Notes: generated by a model not told the origin, from the sequence alone. A stretch of 64,000 nucleotides of DNA from Lachnospiraceae bacterium UBA7202 (GCA_002490705.1 DKUO01000019.1:14594-78593); one strand, 5' to 3'. Shown: positions 25,271 to 33,875, counted from the first letter of the stretch. Numbers and translations are program-made.

Positions 25271-25468
25271 ATGCCGAAAATGAAAACCAGCAGAGCTGCT
25301 GCAAAACGTTTCAAGGTGACCGGAACGGGTAAGTTAAAGAGAAATAAAGCGTACAAACGCCATATCTTAACCAAAAAGACGACGAAGAACAAGAGAAATC
25401 TCAGAAAGCCTGCGATGACGGACAAGACAAACGTAAAGAATATGAAGAAGATCTTACCGTACCTGTAA
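25271..25468 (+). CDS. rpmI: 50S ribosomal protein L35
   Basis: A 65-residue, strongly basic protein: MPKMKTSRAAAKRFKVTGTG at the start and KNMKKILPYL at the end are diagnostic of L35. ACAGGAGGAACAG precedes ATG 25271. It sits between infC and rplT as in nearly all Firmicutes. Confidence 0.97.
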   Translation: MPKMKTSRAAAKRFKVTGTGKLKRNKAYKRHILTKKTTKNKRNLRKPAMTDKTNVKNMKKILPYL

Positions 25469-25532
25469 GCGCCTTATTTTATAAGACGGCAGAGCAGATT
25501 AAGGGATTGGTAAATTTTAGGAGGAAAAAGAC

Positions 25533-25889
25533 ATGGCAAGAATAAAAGGCGGCATGAACGCCAAAAAGAAACATAACAGAGTGTTAAAGCTTGCGAAAGG
25601 CTACAGAGGCGCAAGATCAAAGCAGTATAGAGTGGCTAAGCAGTCCGTTATGAGGGCGCTTGCATCATCCTACGCAGGCAGAAAAGAGAGAAAGCGTCAG
25701 TTTAGACAGCTTTGGATCGCCCGGATTAATGCGGCGGCAAGAATGAACGGTCTGTCATACAGCAAATTTATGTATGGCCTGAAAAACGCGGGTGTGGATA
25801 TGAACAGAAAAATGCTGGCTGAAATGGCAGTGAATGATGCGGCAGGTTTCACGACGCTTGCGGAGCTTGCTAAAGCAAATCTGAAATAA
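25533..25889 (+). CDS. rplT: 50S ribosomal protein L20
   Basis: A 118-residue basic protein, RNA-binding and probably the autoregulator of this operon. The start ARIKGGMNAKKKHNRVLKLA and the SYAGRKERKRQFRQLWI region are characteristic. AGGAGG precedes ATG 25533. Transcription likely ends at the hairpin at 25901. Confidence 0.97.
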   Translation: MARIKGGMNAKKKHNRVLKLAKGYRGARSKQYRVAKQSVMRALASSYAGRKERKRQFRQLWIARINAAARMNGLSYSKFMYGLKNAGVDMNRKMLAEMAVNDAAGFTTLAELAKANLK

Positions 25890-25900
25890 CTTTGTGAATC

Positions 25901-25931
25901 AGGGACATGGTGCTTATGCCGTGTCCCTTTC
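25901..25931 (+). terminator. Terminator after rplT
   Basis: AGGGACATGG (25901-25910) pairs with CCGTGTCCCT (25919-25928) with one G-U, loop TGCTTATG, then a short TT run. The position right after the operon supports it despite the weak T-tract. Confidence 0.68.
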
Positions 25932-25977
25932 GTATGTTCTGTGGACATAACGGTATCAATAGAGACAGGAGGTTCTT

Positions 25978-27441
25978 ATGGGAGCGTTAGACGGATTACA
26001 GCCGAAAAGTGTGTTTCATTTTTTTGAGGAGATCAGCCGGATACCCCACGGGTCCGGCAATGTGGGCCGGATCAGTGATTATCTGAAAGAGTTTGCCAAG
26101 AAGAGGGCGCTTTTCTGTGTGCAGGATTCTGTGGGGAATATTGTTATCGTCAGGGAAGCCGCTCCCGACTATGAGGAAGAGGCGCCGTTTATTTTACAGG
26201 CCCATATGGATATGGTAGCAGTGGCGGCGCAAGGATACGACATTGATATGAAAAAGGAACCTCTCAGGCTGAAGGTTGAGGACGGGAAGGTTTATGCCGA
26301 GGGGACAAGCCTTGGCGGCGATGATGGGATCGGGATGGCGTACTGTCTGGCGCTTTTGGATGCGGAGGATCTTTCCATGCCCCGTCTGGAAGTGATTTTG
26401 ACGGTGGACGAGGAGACAGGCATGGACGGCGCCAAGGCGCTTGATCTCTCTATGCTGCGCGGAACCCGTATGATCAATCTGGATCAGGAGGAGGAAGGCG
26501 TCTTTACGACCAGCTGCGCCGGCGGCGCAAGGGTGGAAGTGGACATTCCTCTGACGAAGGAACAATCACCGGAACAGGGGATGGAGAGACTCACGGTAAA
26601 GGTCGGAGGTCTTCTGGGAGGCCATTCCGGTGTGGAGATCGACAAGGGACGCGGCAATGCCAACTGGCTTTTGGGTGCGCTTCTGTGCGGACTGTCTCTG
26701 CGGTATGACATAAGACTGGTTTCCATGCAGGGAGGTCTGGCGGACAATGCCATTCCCAAGGAAGCCGAAGCGGAAATTTTGATACGCGAAGCGGACAGAG
26801 AGGAAATACTTTCTTTTCTGGAAGAGGACGAAAAGAAACGGAAAGAGGAGTTTCGGGAAACCGATCCCGGATTTAAGGTGGGAAAACTCTTCCATAATGG
26901 TATAGTTTCGGGAACTTGCTATACAAAAGCGTCCACAGCCAATGCTCTTGCCTGTATCTGTAAACTGCCAAACGGCATTATTGCCATGAGCCCGGATGTG
27001 GAAGGGCTGGTGGAAACCTCCCTCAATCTCGGCGTTATGTGGCTTCGGGAAGAAAAACTGCATTTACAGTATGCAGTCAGAAGCAGTGTCGATCAGGCAA
27101 GGGAAAATCTATGCAGGCATATGCAGGAACTTCCTGCGGGAAGGGGCGCTTTGGTGACGGTTAAAAACGCCTATCCCGGCTGGGCTTACCGGAAGGATTC
27201 CCCTCTGCGGGAGAAGATGGTGCGGGTTTATGAGCGTATGTATGGGAAGCCGCCGGTGCTGGAGGCCATCCACGCAGGGTTGGAATGCGGTATTTTGGCC
27301 GGAAAAATTCCCGACTTGGACTGTGTCAGCATTGGCCCTGATCTGGAAAATGTGCACACAGCGCAGGAGCGCATGAGCATTGCCTCTGTGGAACGTGTCT
27401 GGGAATTTCTGGTGGAAGTGCTGACAATCAGGGATAAATGA
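25978..27441 (+). CDS. pepD: Aminoacyl-histidine dipeptidase (M20 family PepD)
   Basis: A 487-residue dinuclear zinc peptidase of the M20C type, cleaving Xaa-His and other dipeptides in the cytosol. Metal and catalytic motifs: QAHMDMVA, LGGDDGIGMA and TVDEETGMDGA; the dimerisation (lid) domain fills about residues 180-390; ECGIL and the PDLENVHT histidine lie near the end. AGGAGG precedes ATG 25978. Full length for PepD. Confidence 0.93.
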   Translation: MGALDGLQPKSVFHFFEEISRIPHGSGNVGRISDYLKEFAKKRALFCVQDSVGNIVIVREAAPDYEEEAPFILQAHMDMVAVAAQGYDIDMKKEPLRLKVEDGKVYAEGTSLGGDDGIGMAYCLALLDAEDLSMPRLEVILTVDEETGMDGAKALDLSMLRGTRMINLDQEEEGVFTTSCAGGARVEVDIPLTKEQSPEQGMERLTVKVGGLLGGHSGVEIDKGRGNANWLLGALLCGLSLRYDIRLVSMQGGLADNAIPKEAEAEILIREADREEILSFLEEDEKKRKEEFRETDPGFKVGKLFHNGIVSGTCYTKASTANALACICKLPNGIIAMSPDVEGLVETSLNLGVMWLREEKLHLQYAVRSSVDQARENLCRHMQELPAGRGALVTVKNAYPGWAYRKDSPLREKMVRVYERMYGKPPVLEAIHAGLECGILAGKIPDLDCVSIGPDLENVHTAQERMSIASVERVWEFLVEVLTIRDK

Positions 27442-27464
27442 CAAGGCATATTTTTCAACAGATG

Positions 27465-27494
27465 TTGACAGATATTGGGAAAATATCGTAGAGT
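27465..27494 (+). promoter_or_regulatory. Possible promoter of EAL gene
   Basis: TTGACA (27465-27470), 18-nt spacer, TAGAGT (27489-27494), 40 nt before ATG 27534. Judged by eye. Confidence 0.4.
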
Positions 27495-27533
27495 ATAGTT
27501 ATGTAGTAAGCGAAGGTAGCTCTGGGGAGAAAT

Positions 27534-28844
27534 ATGGTTATGACAAAAACGGAAATGAAAGATGTACTGACGGGACTGGACCGATATGAGGTATTTCTGG
27601 AGAAACTGGAAAAGGAAATAGAGAATGTCGGCGATGACCGCATCGTGATTATCTATACGGACATCAAACACTTTAAATATATCAACGATACTTATGGCTA
27701 TAAGGTTGGGGATTCCCTTCTGAGGGATTTCGTGAATGAGTTCATGAAGCAGAAAGCAGTCATTCTCTGCGCCGCCAGAGTGTATTCCGATAATTTTGTC
27801 ACAGCCGGCAGGATTCCCGCGGATGGCCCGAGCAATGAAGAGTTCCGTGATATCATTTATCAGTCGAATCTGGATCGGGAGAAGCAGTTCCGGGAAAAAT
27901 ATTTAAACAGCAGGCTACAGTTTTGTACAGGAATCAGCGTGGTTGATAAGAACAGCAGAAGCCTTGATGCGGAGACGGCGGTTTCTAATGCAAATCTGGC
28001 GCGTAAGGTGGCCAAGGAGATGGAAGAGGACTGCTGCGTCCTGTTTGACCAGAGCATGATGGAGGGAATCAAGCGTGAGGTCGAGATTACTTCCAGCATT
28101 CCGAAGGCGCTTTCCCAAAAGGAATTTCAGGTCTATTTCCAACCGAAGATTGATACGGAGACCCTTTTGCTGATCGGCGCAGAGGCATTGGTCCGTTGGC
28201 AGAAACCGGACGGCACTTTTGTGTATCCTGACGATTTTATTCCGCTGATTGAGCGGAGCGGACAGATTGTGGAGGTTGACTATTATGTCTACAGGCAAGT
28301 GTTCAGTTTCCTTGCCAACCGTCTGAAAGAGGGGAAACGGGTGGTGCCCATTTCCGTGAATGTGTCGAGAGTGCATTTAAATAGAATGCGTATCGTAGAG
28401 TATGTGAAAGAGCTACAGGAAGAATTTCATGTGCCCTGTTCGCTTGTGGAGTTTGAGCTGACGGAGAGCATTTATCTGGAAGATACGGAACGCGCGCTGG
28501 AATTGATTAGAAGTTTACATAAAATGGGATTTAAAATTTCCATGGATGATTTTGGTTCCGGTTATTCGTCCCTGAATTTACTCAGTAAGCTTCCCATTGA
28601 TATCATAAAGCTGGACAAGGTGTTCCTGAAAGAGGGCGAAATGCAGGAGAATGACAGGATCATCATTTCCTGCGTGGTGGACATGGCGAAGAAATTGAAA
28701 ATAACGTCTCTGTGCGAGGGTGTGGAAACGCAGGAACAGTGTAATTATTTAAAAGAAGTGGGCTGTCAGATACAGCAGGGCTTCTACTTTTCAAGACCCA
28801 TCCCGCAGGGGGTTTTTGAAAAATTGTTGGAGGAAAGCAAATAA
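27534..28844 (+). CDS. c-di-GMP phosphodiesterase: degenerate GGDEF plus EAL domain
   Basis: A 436-residue cytosolic protein without membrane helices. Residues about 10-165 are a GGDEF-fold domain whose signature is replaced by VYSDNF, so it cannot make c-di-GMP and may only bind nucleotide. Residues about 185-430 are an EAL domain that looks active: GAEALVRW, SVNVSR, FELTES, DDFGSGYSSL, IKLDK, EGVETQEQ and IQQGFYFS keep the metal and catalytic residues. It is likely to degrade c-di-GMP made by enzymes such as the cyclase at 14798. GGGGAGAAAT precedes ATG 27534; a second ATG two codons later is possible. Confidence 0.9.
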   Translation: MVMTKTEMKDVLTGLDRYEVFLEKLEKEIENVGDDRIVIIYTDIKHFKYINDTYGYKVGDSLLRDFVNEFMKQKAVILCAARVYSDNFVTAGRIPADGPSNEEFRDIIYQSNLDREKQFREKYLNSRLQFCTGISVVDKNSRSLDAETAVSNANLARKVAKEMEEDCCVLFDQSMMEGIKREVEITSSIPKALSQKEFQVYFQPKIDTETLLLIGAEALVRWQKPDGTFVYPDDFIPLIERSGQIVEVDYYVYRQVFSFLANRLKEGKRVVPISVNVSRVHLNRMRIVEYVKELQEEFHVPCSLVEFELTESIYLEDTERALELIRSLHKMGFKISMDDFGSGYSSLNLLSKLPIDIIKLDKVFLKEGEMQENDRIIISCVVDMAKKLKITSLCEGVETQEQCNYLKEVGCQIQQGFYFSRPIPQGVFEKLLEESK

Positions 28845-28930
28845 GCGGAGAGCGTGGCAAAATAGTGGAAAAAGTTTTGAGATAAGGCTTGCAATTCCCC
28901 GATGGATTCGCTATAATAATATTTGTTTTT

Positions 28931-29003
28931 CGGGGTGTGGCTCAGGTGGTAGAGCGCTACTTTAGGGAAGTAGAGGCCGCAAGTTCAAGTCTTGTCACTC
29001 CGA
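28931..29003 (+). tRNA. tRNA-Pro with anticodon AGG
   Basis: A complete cloverleaf can be drawn. Acceptor CGGGGTG/CACTCCG has one G-U. The D stem is GCTC/GAGC. The anticodon stem CTACT/AGTAG holds loop TTAGGGA, giving anticodon AGG with G37. The T arm is GCAAG, TTCAAGT, CTTGT, and the discriminator is A. The body closely resembles other Firmicute tRNA-Pro genes. No CCA is encoded (TAG follows). Bacterial A34 is normally found only in tRNA-Arg(ACG), so AGG is unusual. A terminator follows at 29014. Confidence 0.88.
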
Positions 29004-29013
29004 TAGAAAAATA

Positions 29014-29052
29014 CCTGATAATTACGGGCTTCCGTGGTTATCAGGGTTTTTT
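29014..29052 (+). terminator. Terminator of tRNA-Pro
   Basis: CCTGATAA (29014-29021) pairs with TTATCAGG (29038-29045), with an inner ACGG/CCGT stem, followed by GTTTTTTA. Confidence 0.88.
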
Positions 29053-29104
29053 AGTTTCAGGGGAATTTATCATTTTGTACCATCTTTTATCAGCTTTTAT
29101 CATC

Positions 29105-29118
29105 CAAATTAGGGTACA
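29105..29118 (+). repeat. 14-bp direct repeat, left copy
   Basis: CAAATTAGGGTACA at 29105-29118 recurs at 30089-30102. A TTGTACC at about 29075 is an inverted partner of GGGTACAA here. The pair brackets the segment holding the 80-residue orphan gene and the broken retropepsin gene. These may be integrase arm sites or ends of an old insertion behind the tRNA. Confidence 0.5.
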
Positions 29119-29258
29119 AGCTGAGAGTGCTAATTGAACGAGATATGGCGCGTAGAAAGAACGCTTCCTTTTGCGTTATATCAGCAATAGGACTGCATTT
29201 GTATTTTCGATATTTTGGGGGTATAATATAATTCAAAATATATAGAAAGGGGTTCTAT

Positions 29259-29501
29259 ATGGCAGAGCGATTAACAAGAAAACAGATGGCAGAAAAATAT
29301 CCGAACCAAAGCATAGGAATCACGAATATTAAATATGAAAACAATGACGGCGTAACAATAGAATCGGCGGAAGTTGTCTATACGCCGGAAGATAAAACTC
29401 CGGAAGAATTACTTGCCTTACAGGTATCGGGCTCAGAGGATATTATGTGCTGGTATACTACGGGAAGCAAAGTAAATGTAGGGGTGTTGACACTATGCTA
29501 A
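29259..29501 (+). CDS. Hypothetical 80-residue protein
   Basis: A small soluble acidic protein (AERLTRKQMAEKYPNQSIGI at the start, ending VNVGVLTLC). I recognise no domain. A GAAAGGGG site lies upstream of ATG 29259. Its end overlaps the start of the following retropepsin-like gene (ATG 29495), suggesting a coupled two-gene unit. Base composition is AT-rich compared with neighbours, which fits recent acquisition. Confidence 0.6.
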   Translation: MAERLTRKQMAEKYPNQSIGITNIKYENNDGVTIESAEVVYTPEDKTPEELLALQVSGSEDIMCWYTTGSKVNVGVLTLC

Positions 29502-29984
29502 AAGAAGAAATATATAATTTAGATACAAGAGAAAACAGTCCTGTTATCGTATTGCCGTGGTCAAAATTGCAGGGTTTTAATTGATACCGGCGCGACATTG
29601 CCAATGTGGTTAAAAGGTGTAACCCCTTTGAAGCTTAAGGGTGCGGTTAAAGAAAATCAAACGGTTAATTTGAATGGAGTGGGCGGAAGTTCAACAGGAG
29701 ATTTATATAGAGTTAATTTTGAACTGGGGAACATTCATTTCAGGAATTTACCCATCGTACATAAAAAAATCGACGTAGCGGATGCTTATATGATATTGCC
29801 GGCGACTCTGTTTGAGGGAATGATTTATGAGATTGATAATATCAGTCATAGATTGAAAATAAAAGTTGACGATAAAGAATATTATAGAAACTTTAGGATC
29901 AAAGACAAAAGTGGCATACCATATATTTATTTGGCAAATACTTATGAGACAAAGGAAGATGCGGAGGCAAATATCATAATATAG
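29495..29984 (+). pseudogene. Frameshifted retropepsin-like aspartyl protease
   Basis: ATG 29495 starts MLKEEIYNLDTRENS, but this frame stops at about 29582. The homologous protein continues in other frames: CYRIAVVKIAGF in one, then LIDTGATLPMW in a third, running to the stop at 29984. The IDTGA motif is the retroviral-type aspartyl protease signature, with later strands (IHFRNLPIVH, YMILPATLFEG) as expected. At least one and probably two single-base indels (near 29553 and 29577) break the frame. Programmed frameshifting is possible but the -1 product would hit TAA at once. AT-rich, in the accessory strip. Confidence 0.65.
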
Positions 29985-30012
29985 AAATTATTTTGACTGC
30001 GGATCGTAAAAA

Positions 30013-30033
30013 TGTTACAATTACATTGTAACA
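30013..30033 (+). repeat. Perfect 9-bp inverted repeat
   Basis: TGTTACAAT (30013-30021), TAC, ATTGTAACA (30025-30033). There is no T-run on either side. It lies 29 nt after the broken protease gene and could be a protein-binding site or a weak terminator. Confidence 0.45.
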
Positions 30034-30088
30034 CATGGATGGAATACCTTTTTCTACAATCTATTGTCCGATAACGAAAATTGGGGTA

Positions 30089-30102
30089 CAAATTAGGGTA
30101 CA
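30089..30102 (+). repeat. 14-bp direct repeat, right copy
   Basis: CAAATTAGGGTACA, identical to 29105-29118, directly preceded by GGGGTACA so that GGGTACA appears twice in 20 nt. This tandem layout resembles arm-type integrase sites. Confidence 0.5.
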
Positions 30103-30178
30103 TTCTACGGAAAAAATGTGAAAAGCTTGTTTTTTCGGGATTGTGCCTAAAATGCGTTTCCCCGAGAAACGCTGCCTG

Positions 30179-31543
30179 TTATCTTGTCAAATCCTGCACC
30201 CATTTATATTTCCGAAAACGCGCCATAACCCATGGAATTTTGCCCACTTCGTCCAAACAGGTGCAGGCATAAACCGCAAGGGGATGCCAGTGAAAGACAA
30301 AAGCCCCGGCAAGCGCCAAAGGAATGGCGATGATCCACATGCAGACGATCAGGCTGTATAAATCAAAGATGGTGTCGCCGCCGCCGTCCAGAACGCCGTT
30401 TATGGTAACGGTATTGACACATCGTCCGATCATGTAGAAGGACATAATGACCATCATTCCGGTAAGATATTCTCTTGCCTGATCAGTCAGGACCACCATA
30501 TTCAGGATAAAAGGTGTTACGGCAAGCACCAGTGCGGTAGACAGAAGGCCGATAATATAGGAAATATTTTTGAGCTTGATTCCGAACGCTTTGCCCAGAT
30601 CAAGACGTCCTGCGCCGAGCTCGTTTCCGACCATAATGCCGGCCGCGCTGCCGATGCCGTTACACATGCAGCAGATCAGATCCCGCACAACCGCAGCGAC
30701 AGAGTTTGCCGCCGCGGCGTCAGTTCCCATATGTCCCATGATTGCGGTATAGGAAGTAAACCCGACGCCCCAGCACAAAGAGCCGCCCAGAAGAGGCAGG
30801 CATTGTCTCAGGAAATCGGTTTTCAACTGTTTTGACTGCTTGATAAATCTGCCAAGCACCGGGCGGATATAGGTTCCCTTGGAGGAAACGGCGATGCACA
30901 GAGCCAGTTCAACCAAGCGGGAAATCGTGGTGGCAAGTGCGGCTCCCTTCGCCTGCATTCGCGGCGCGCCTAATAACCCGAATATGAACACCGCATTCAG
31001 GGCGATGTTCAGAAGTACGGCGCAGGAACTGATGAGGGCCCCCGGTTTGACATGATCCGATACCTTCATCATCGTAAGATAGCATTGAGAGACCCCGGTG
31101 AGCAGATAGGACCAGCCTGCAATCCGCAGATAGGAACTGCCAATGGAGATCAGGGAGGCATCATTTGCAAAAATGCGCATGAGCTGTCCGGGCATAAGCT
31201 CGCAGGCGAGGAAGAATATTACGGATATGATTCCGCAAAACCGGAGTATCATATTAAAAATATCTTCCAGTGTCTGCCTGTCGCCCTTCCCCCAATACTG
31301 TGCGCCGAGAATAGCGCCGGCTGCGGCGATGGCGCCAAGAAACATATTTTGGACAAATTGAATCTGAGTTGCCAGAGAGACGGCAGTCATTTCATCCTGC
31401 GCAATTTTCCCAAGCATCAGGGCGTCGCCCGCAGCTACCGATGCCAGCATCAGGCTTTGCAGCATAATCGGCAAGGCAAGCCTTGTCAGGTTCCTGTAAA
31501 ATTCTTTTCGGTTGATCTGTGTTTTCCATTCTTTTTCATTCAT
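30179..31543 (-). CDS. MATE-family efflux transporter
   Basis: A 454-residue antiporter with about twelve hydrophobic helices in two homologous halves, typical of the MATE/NorM-DinF group (start NLTRLALPIMLQSLMLAS; GAAILGAQYWGKG; mid-protein GAIIG-type loop QCLPLLGGSLCWGVG). Substrates are usually cationic drugs or organic compounds exchanged for Na+ or H+. The start ATG 31543 (MNEKEWKTQ) is the best choice, though no strong ribosome site is visible; two in-frame upstream codons exist. It runs leftward, alone, and ends near the 14-bp repeat. Confidence 0.88.
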   Translation of the reverse strand: MNEKEWKTQINRKEFYRNLTRLALPIMLQSLMLASVAAGDALMLGKIAQDEMTAVSLATQIQFVQNMFLGAIAAAGAILGAQYWGKGDRQTLEDIFNMILRFCGIISVIFFLACELMPGQLMRIFANDASLISIGSSYLRIAGWSYLLTGVSQCYLTMMKVSDHVKPGALISSCAVLLNIALNAVFIFGLLGAPRMQAKGAALATTISRLVELALCIAVSSKGTYIRPVLGRFIKQSKQLKTDFLRQCLPLLGGSLCWGVGFTSYTAIMGHMGTDAAAANSVAAVVRDLICCMCNGIGSAAGIMVGNELGAGRLDLGKAFGIKLKNISYIIGLLSTALVLAVTPFILNMVVLTDQAREYLTGMMVIMSFYMIGRCVNTVTINGVLDGGGDTIFDLYSLIVCMWIIAIPLALAGAFVFHWHPLAVYACTCLDEVGKIPWVMARFRKYKWVQDLTR

Positions 31544-31659
31544 AGTAATCCACATGATATCATGAGCGCAGAGAAAAAACAAGCGACTGTAAAAAAGGCA
31601 TTAGCTTATTTTTGGAAAAAGCGCTAATTGAGAACGCATTATTTGAAGATGCAATGCTA

Positions 31660-31711
31660 TTGACATCCTTCCGGAATTCCGTTAGAATAAAGCTGTCAAA
31701 GAAATTCTAAC
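31660..31711 (+). promoter_or_regulatory. Near-consensus promoter with overlapping inverted repeat before Rpn gene
   Basis: TTGACA (31660-31665), 17-nt spacer, TAGAAT (31683-31688). GTTAGAAT (31681-31688) is inverted as ATTCTAAC (31704-31711), covering the -10 box and start point, so a repressor site is possible. The following 140 nt (31712-31849) form an untranslated leader with a GACAG/CTGTC hairpin (31736-31748) and a longer GGCAGGA/TCCTGCC pairing (about 31777-31829). Confidence 0.6.
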
Positions 31712-31849
31712 AGGTGTGCGTTCTGCACGATCAAGACAGTTTCTGTCGGATTTTCTCTTTGAAACATAATGAAAACGGCAGGAGAGCGGATGAGCGGGCA
31801 CAGTCTGTTGTAGCATATCATATCCTGCCACAATAAGGGAGGATAACAT

Positions 31850-32794
31850 ATGTCAAAACGAAGACAAAAGAAGAAAGGTGTTAACAGGAAGTCGAACCAA
31901 TTGCAGAATAGGAAACAGGTGCACCGGAATGTGAAGGACAGACTTTTTCGGTATCTGTTTGAGAAAGACAGAGAAGCGCTTCTGGACTTATATAATGCGT
32001 TAAACGGTACGGTATATCAGGATTCATCACAGCTTGAAATTGTGACGATTGAGAGTGCGGTTTATGTGGTGATGAAAAATGATCTGGCCTATATCCTGAC
32101 CGGTACATTAAATATATACGAGCATCAGAGCACGTACAGCCCGAATCTGCCGGTTAGGTTTTTGATCTATCTGGCGCAGGAATACCAGATGGTGATTGAG
32201 AAAGCGGAGAAGAGCCTCTATGGAACCGGGCGGATCAGTCTGCCGACACCGCAGTGTGTTGTCTTTTACAATGGTATGAATGAGATGCCGGAAGAGAGGA
32301 TATTGAGGCTGTCGGATGCTTTTGAAAATAAAAAGGCGAGAGCAGATGTGGAGCTTACTGTGCGGATGTTGAATATCAACTATGGGCATAATAAACAGCT
32401 GATGGAAAAGTGCAGGGTTTTGGAAGAGTACTCACGTCTGGTAGCCGTGACAAGAGATTATATGACTGTCGAGAAAGATATACAGACAGCGCTGAACAGG
32501 GCAGTAGATTACTGTATTGAGAATGATATCTTAAAGGAGTTCCTGTTAAGGAATCGTGCGGAGGTGTTGGGAATGTTATTGGAAGAGTTTGACGCGGAGA
32601 AATATGAGAGGACAATACGTGGGGAAGGCAGAGAAGAGGGCAGAGAAGAAGGTGTAAAGACTAGTATTCGTTACAGCATAGAGATTCTACAGGAAACAAG
32701 TCAGCCAAGAGAGTATGCCAAGAAGAAAATCATGGAGAAATATACTGTTTCGGAGGAAGAGGCGGAGCAGGAGTTTTTGTTGTATTGGAAATAG
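31850..32794 (+). CDS. Rpn-family recombination-promoting nuclease / putative transposase
   Basis: A 314-residue PD-(D/E)XK-type protein of the RpnA/transposase_31 family. N-terminal residues 1-30 are very basic. The family core is seen from RLFRYLFEKDREALLDLYNA through YEHQSTYSPNLPVRFLIYLA to VVFYNGMNEMP. The C-terminus is a charged helical tail (EGREEGREEGVKTSIRYS) typical of these proteins. Related E. coli proteins are DNA endonucleases that stimulate recombination. AAGGGAGGATAACAT precedes ATG 31850. It is convergent with a tyrosine recombinase gene. Confidence 0.85.
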   Translation: MSKRRQKKKGVNRKSNQLQNRKQVHRNVKDRLFRYLFEKDREALLDLYNALNGTVYQDSSQLEIVTIESAVYVVMKNDLAYILTGTLNIYEHQSTYSPNLPVRFLIYLAQEYQMVIEKAEKSLYGTGRISLPTPQCVVFYNGMNEMPEERILRLSDAFENKKARADVELTVRMLNINYGHNKQLMEKCRVLEEYSRLVAVTRDYMTVEKDIQTALNRAVDYCIENDILKEFLLRNRAEVLGMLLEEFDAEKYERTIRGEGREEGREEGVKTSIRYSIEILQETSQPREYAKKKIMEKYTVSEEEAEQEFLLYWK

Positions 32795-32830
32795 AAAAAA
32801 ATGTTTTAATGATCTGCTCATTATAAAAAT

Positions 32831-32867
32831 CGGGTAGCTCGAAATGTTCGAGCTGCCCGTTAAATTT
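32831..32867. terminator. Bidirectional terminator between convergent genes
   Basis: CGGGTAGCTCGAA (32831-32843), loop ATG, TTCGAGCTGCCCG (32847-32859): a 13-bp stem with one G-U. It is followed by TTAAATTT and preceded by TTATAAAAAT, so it can stop transcripts from both the nuclease and the recombinase genes. Confidence 0.85.
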
Positions 32868-33786
32868 ATATATGAAAATCTTTTCTGGGATGCTTCGTTG
32901 CCAGTATATTTCGCTGCTTTGCCACAGTGACATGGGTATATATTTCCGTAATGTTGATCGAACTGTGTCCCAGCATTTCCTGAATATAGCGGATATCCAC
33001 GTCCGCCTCCAAAAGACTTGTCGCAAACGTATGGCGGAACATATGCGGCGTTATGTGCTGGTCAATAGATGCGAGCGAGGTGTATTTGTTGATCATTCTG
33101 CGCACGGACTGATCAGACAGCGCTTTTCCCGATTGGTTTACAAAAAAATGGCTGCAGGATTGTATTTGCGTATGAAAGGCATTTCTGTATTTTACAAGAA
33201 TGTGAAGTACCGATTCTGTGCCGATCTGAATACGGCGTTCCTTGTCGCCCTTTCCGTAGATGAGAATCGTGCCGTCGTATAAATTTATGTCGCCGTCCTT
33301 CAGGGAACAGAGCTCCGATATTCGCATGCCGGTGGCAAATAGCAATTCGGAAACGGCGGCGTCCCTTAAGGCATTTCGCTTCTGGTAAGTGGTCTTTGCA
33401 CTTTTTTCCTGATTATATATAGTGGCTAAAAATAATTCAATCGTAGGGAGCGGTATGGTTTTGGGGAGGATTACCGGTTCCCGGAAATGAATCTGGATTT
33501 TGTTAAAGGGATTCTGTTCGATGATTTCCCGGTATTCCAGATAATGAAAGAAGGCTTTGACGGATGCTATTTTTCGTTTCACGGTTTTGGGTTTGTATTG
33601 CTCATGGAGTCTGGCTATATACTGTTCTAATATTTTAGCGGTTATTTCGGTGATGTCGGTATCAGGGTTTTGTTCTGAAAACTGCCGTAGATCAATCCGG
33701 TATGCCTTGAGTGTTTTTTCATCAAGGCATTTTTGTGAATGGCAGTATTCCAGATAGTTTTTCATGCATGTGTTTACAGTGTCCAT
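32866..33786 (-). CDS. Tyrosine recombinase (XerC/D-like integrase)
   Basis: A 306-residue site-specific recombinase. A SAM-like N-terminal core-binding domain (about 1-95) precedes the catalytic domain. All active-site residues are visible: Arg in TGMRISELC, Lys in GKGDKERRI, HMFRHTF (His-x-x-Arg), LGHSS (His) and Tyr in TEIYTHV. ATG 33786 has AAAGGAG 9 nt upstream; the longer open frame to 33897 is rejected. No excisionase or att core is evident beside it, so it may be a stand-alone recombinase or what remains of a mobile element. Confidence 0.9.
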   Translation of the reverse strand: MDTVNTCMKNYLEYCHSQKCLDEKTLKAYRIDLRQFSEQNPDTDITEITAKILEQYIARLHEQYKPKTVKRKIASVKAFFHYLEYREIIEQNPFNKIQIHFREPVILPKTIPLPTIELFLATIYNQEKSAKTTYQKRNALRDAAVSELLFATGMRISELCSLKDGDINLYDGTILIYGKGDKERRIQIGTESVLHILVKYRNAFHTQIQSCSHFFVNQSGKALSDQSVRRMINKYTSLASIDQHITPHMFRHTFATSLLEADVDIRYIQEMLGHSSINITEIYTHVTVAKQRNILATKHPRKDFHI

Positions 33787-33875
33787 GGTCTCAATCTCCT
33801 TTGGGTTTTTTACTATCGTAGCGCAATTTTGCCCAAAAGGGAAAAGGAGAAAAATGTTTCCTGAAAGAGGGTAAT

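Noticed and set aside
28889..29137. Open frame covering the tRNA
   Set aside because: It overlaps a complete tRNA and its terminator; the protein is composed of read-through of these structures.
29570..29585. Programmed -1 frameshift at GGGTTTT in the retropepsin gene
   Set aside because: The heptamer is in the right register, but a -1 shift leads straight into TAA; a +1 shift would be needed, and a second break lies upstream.
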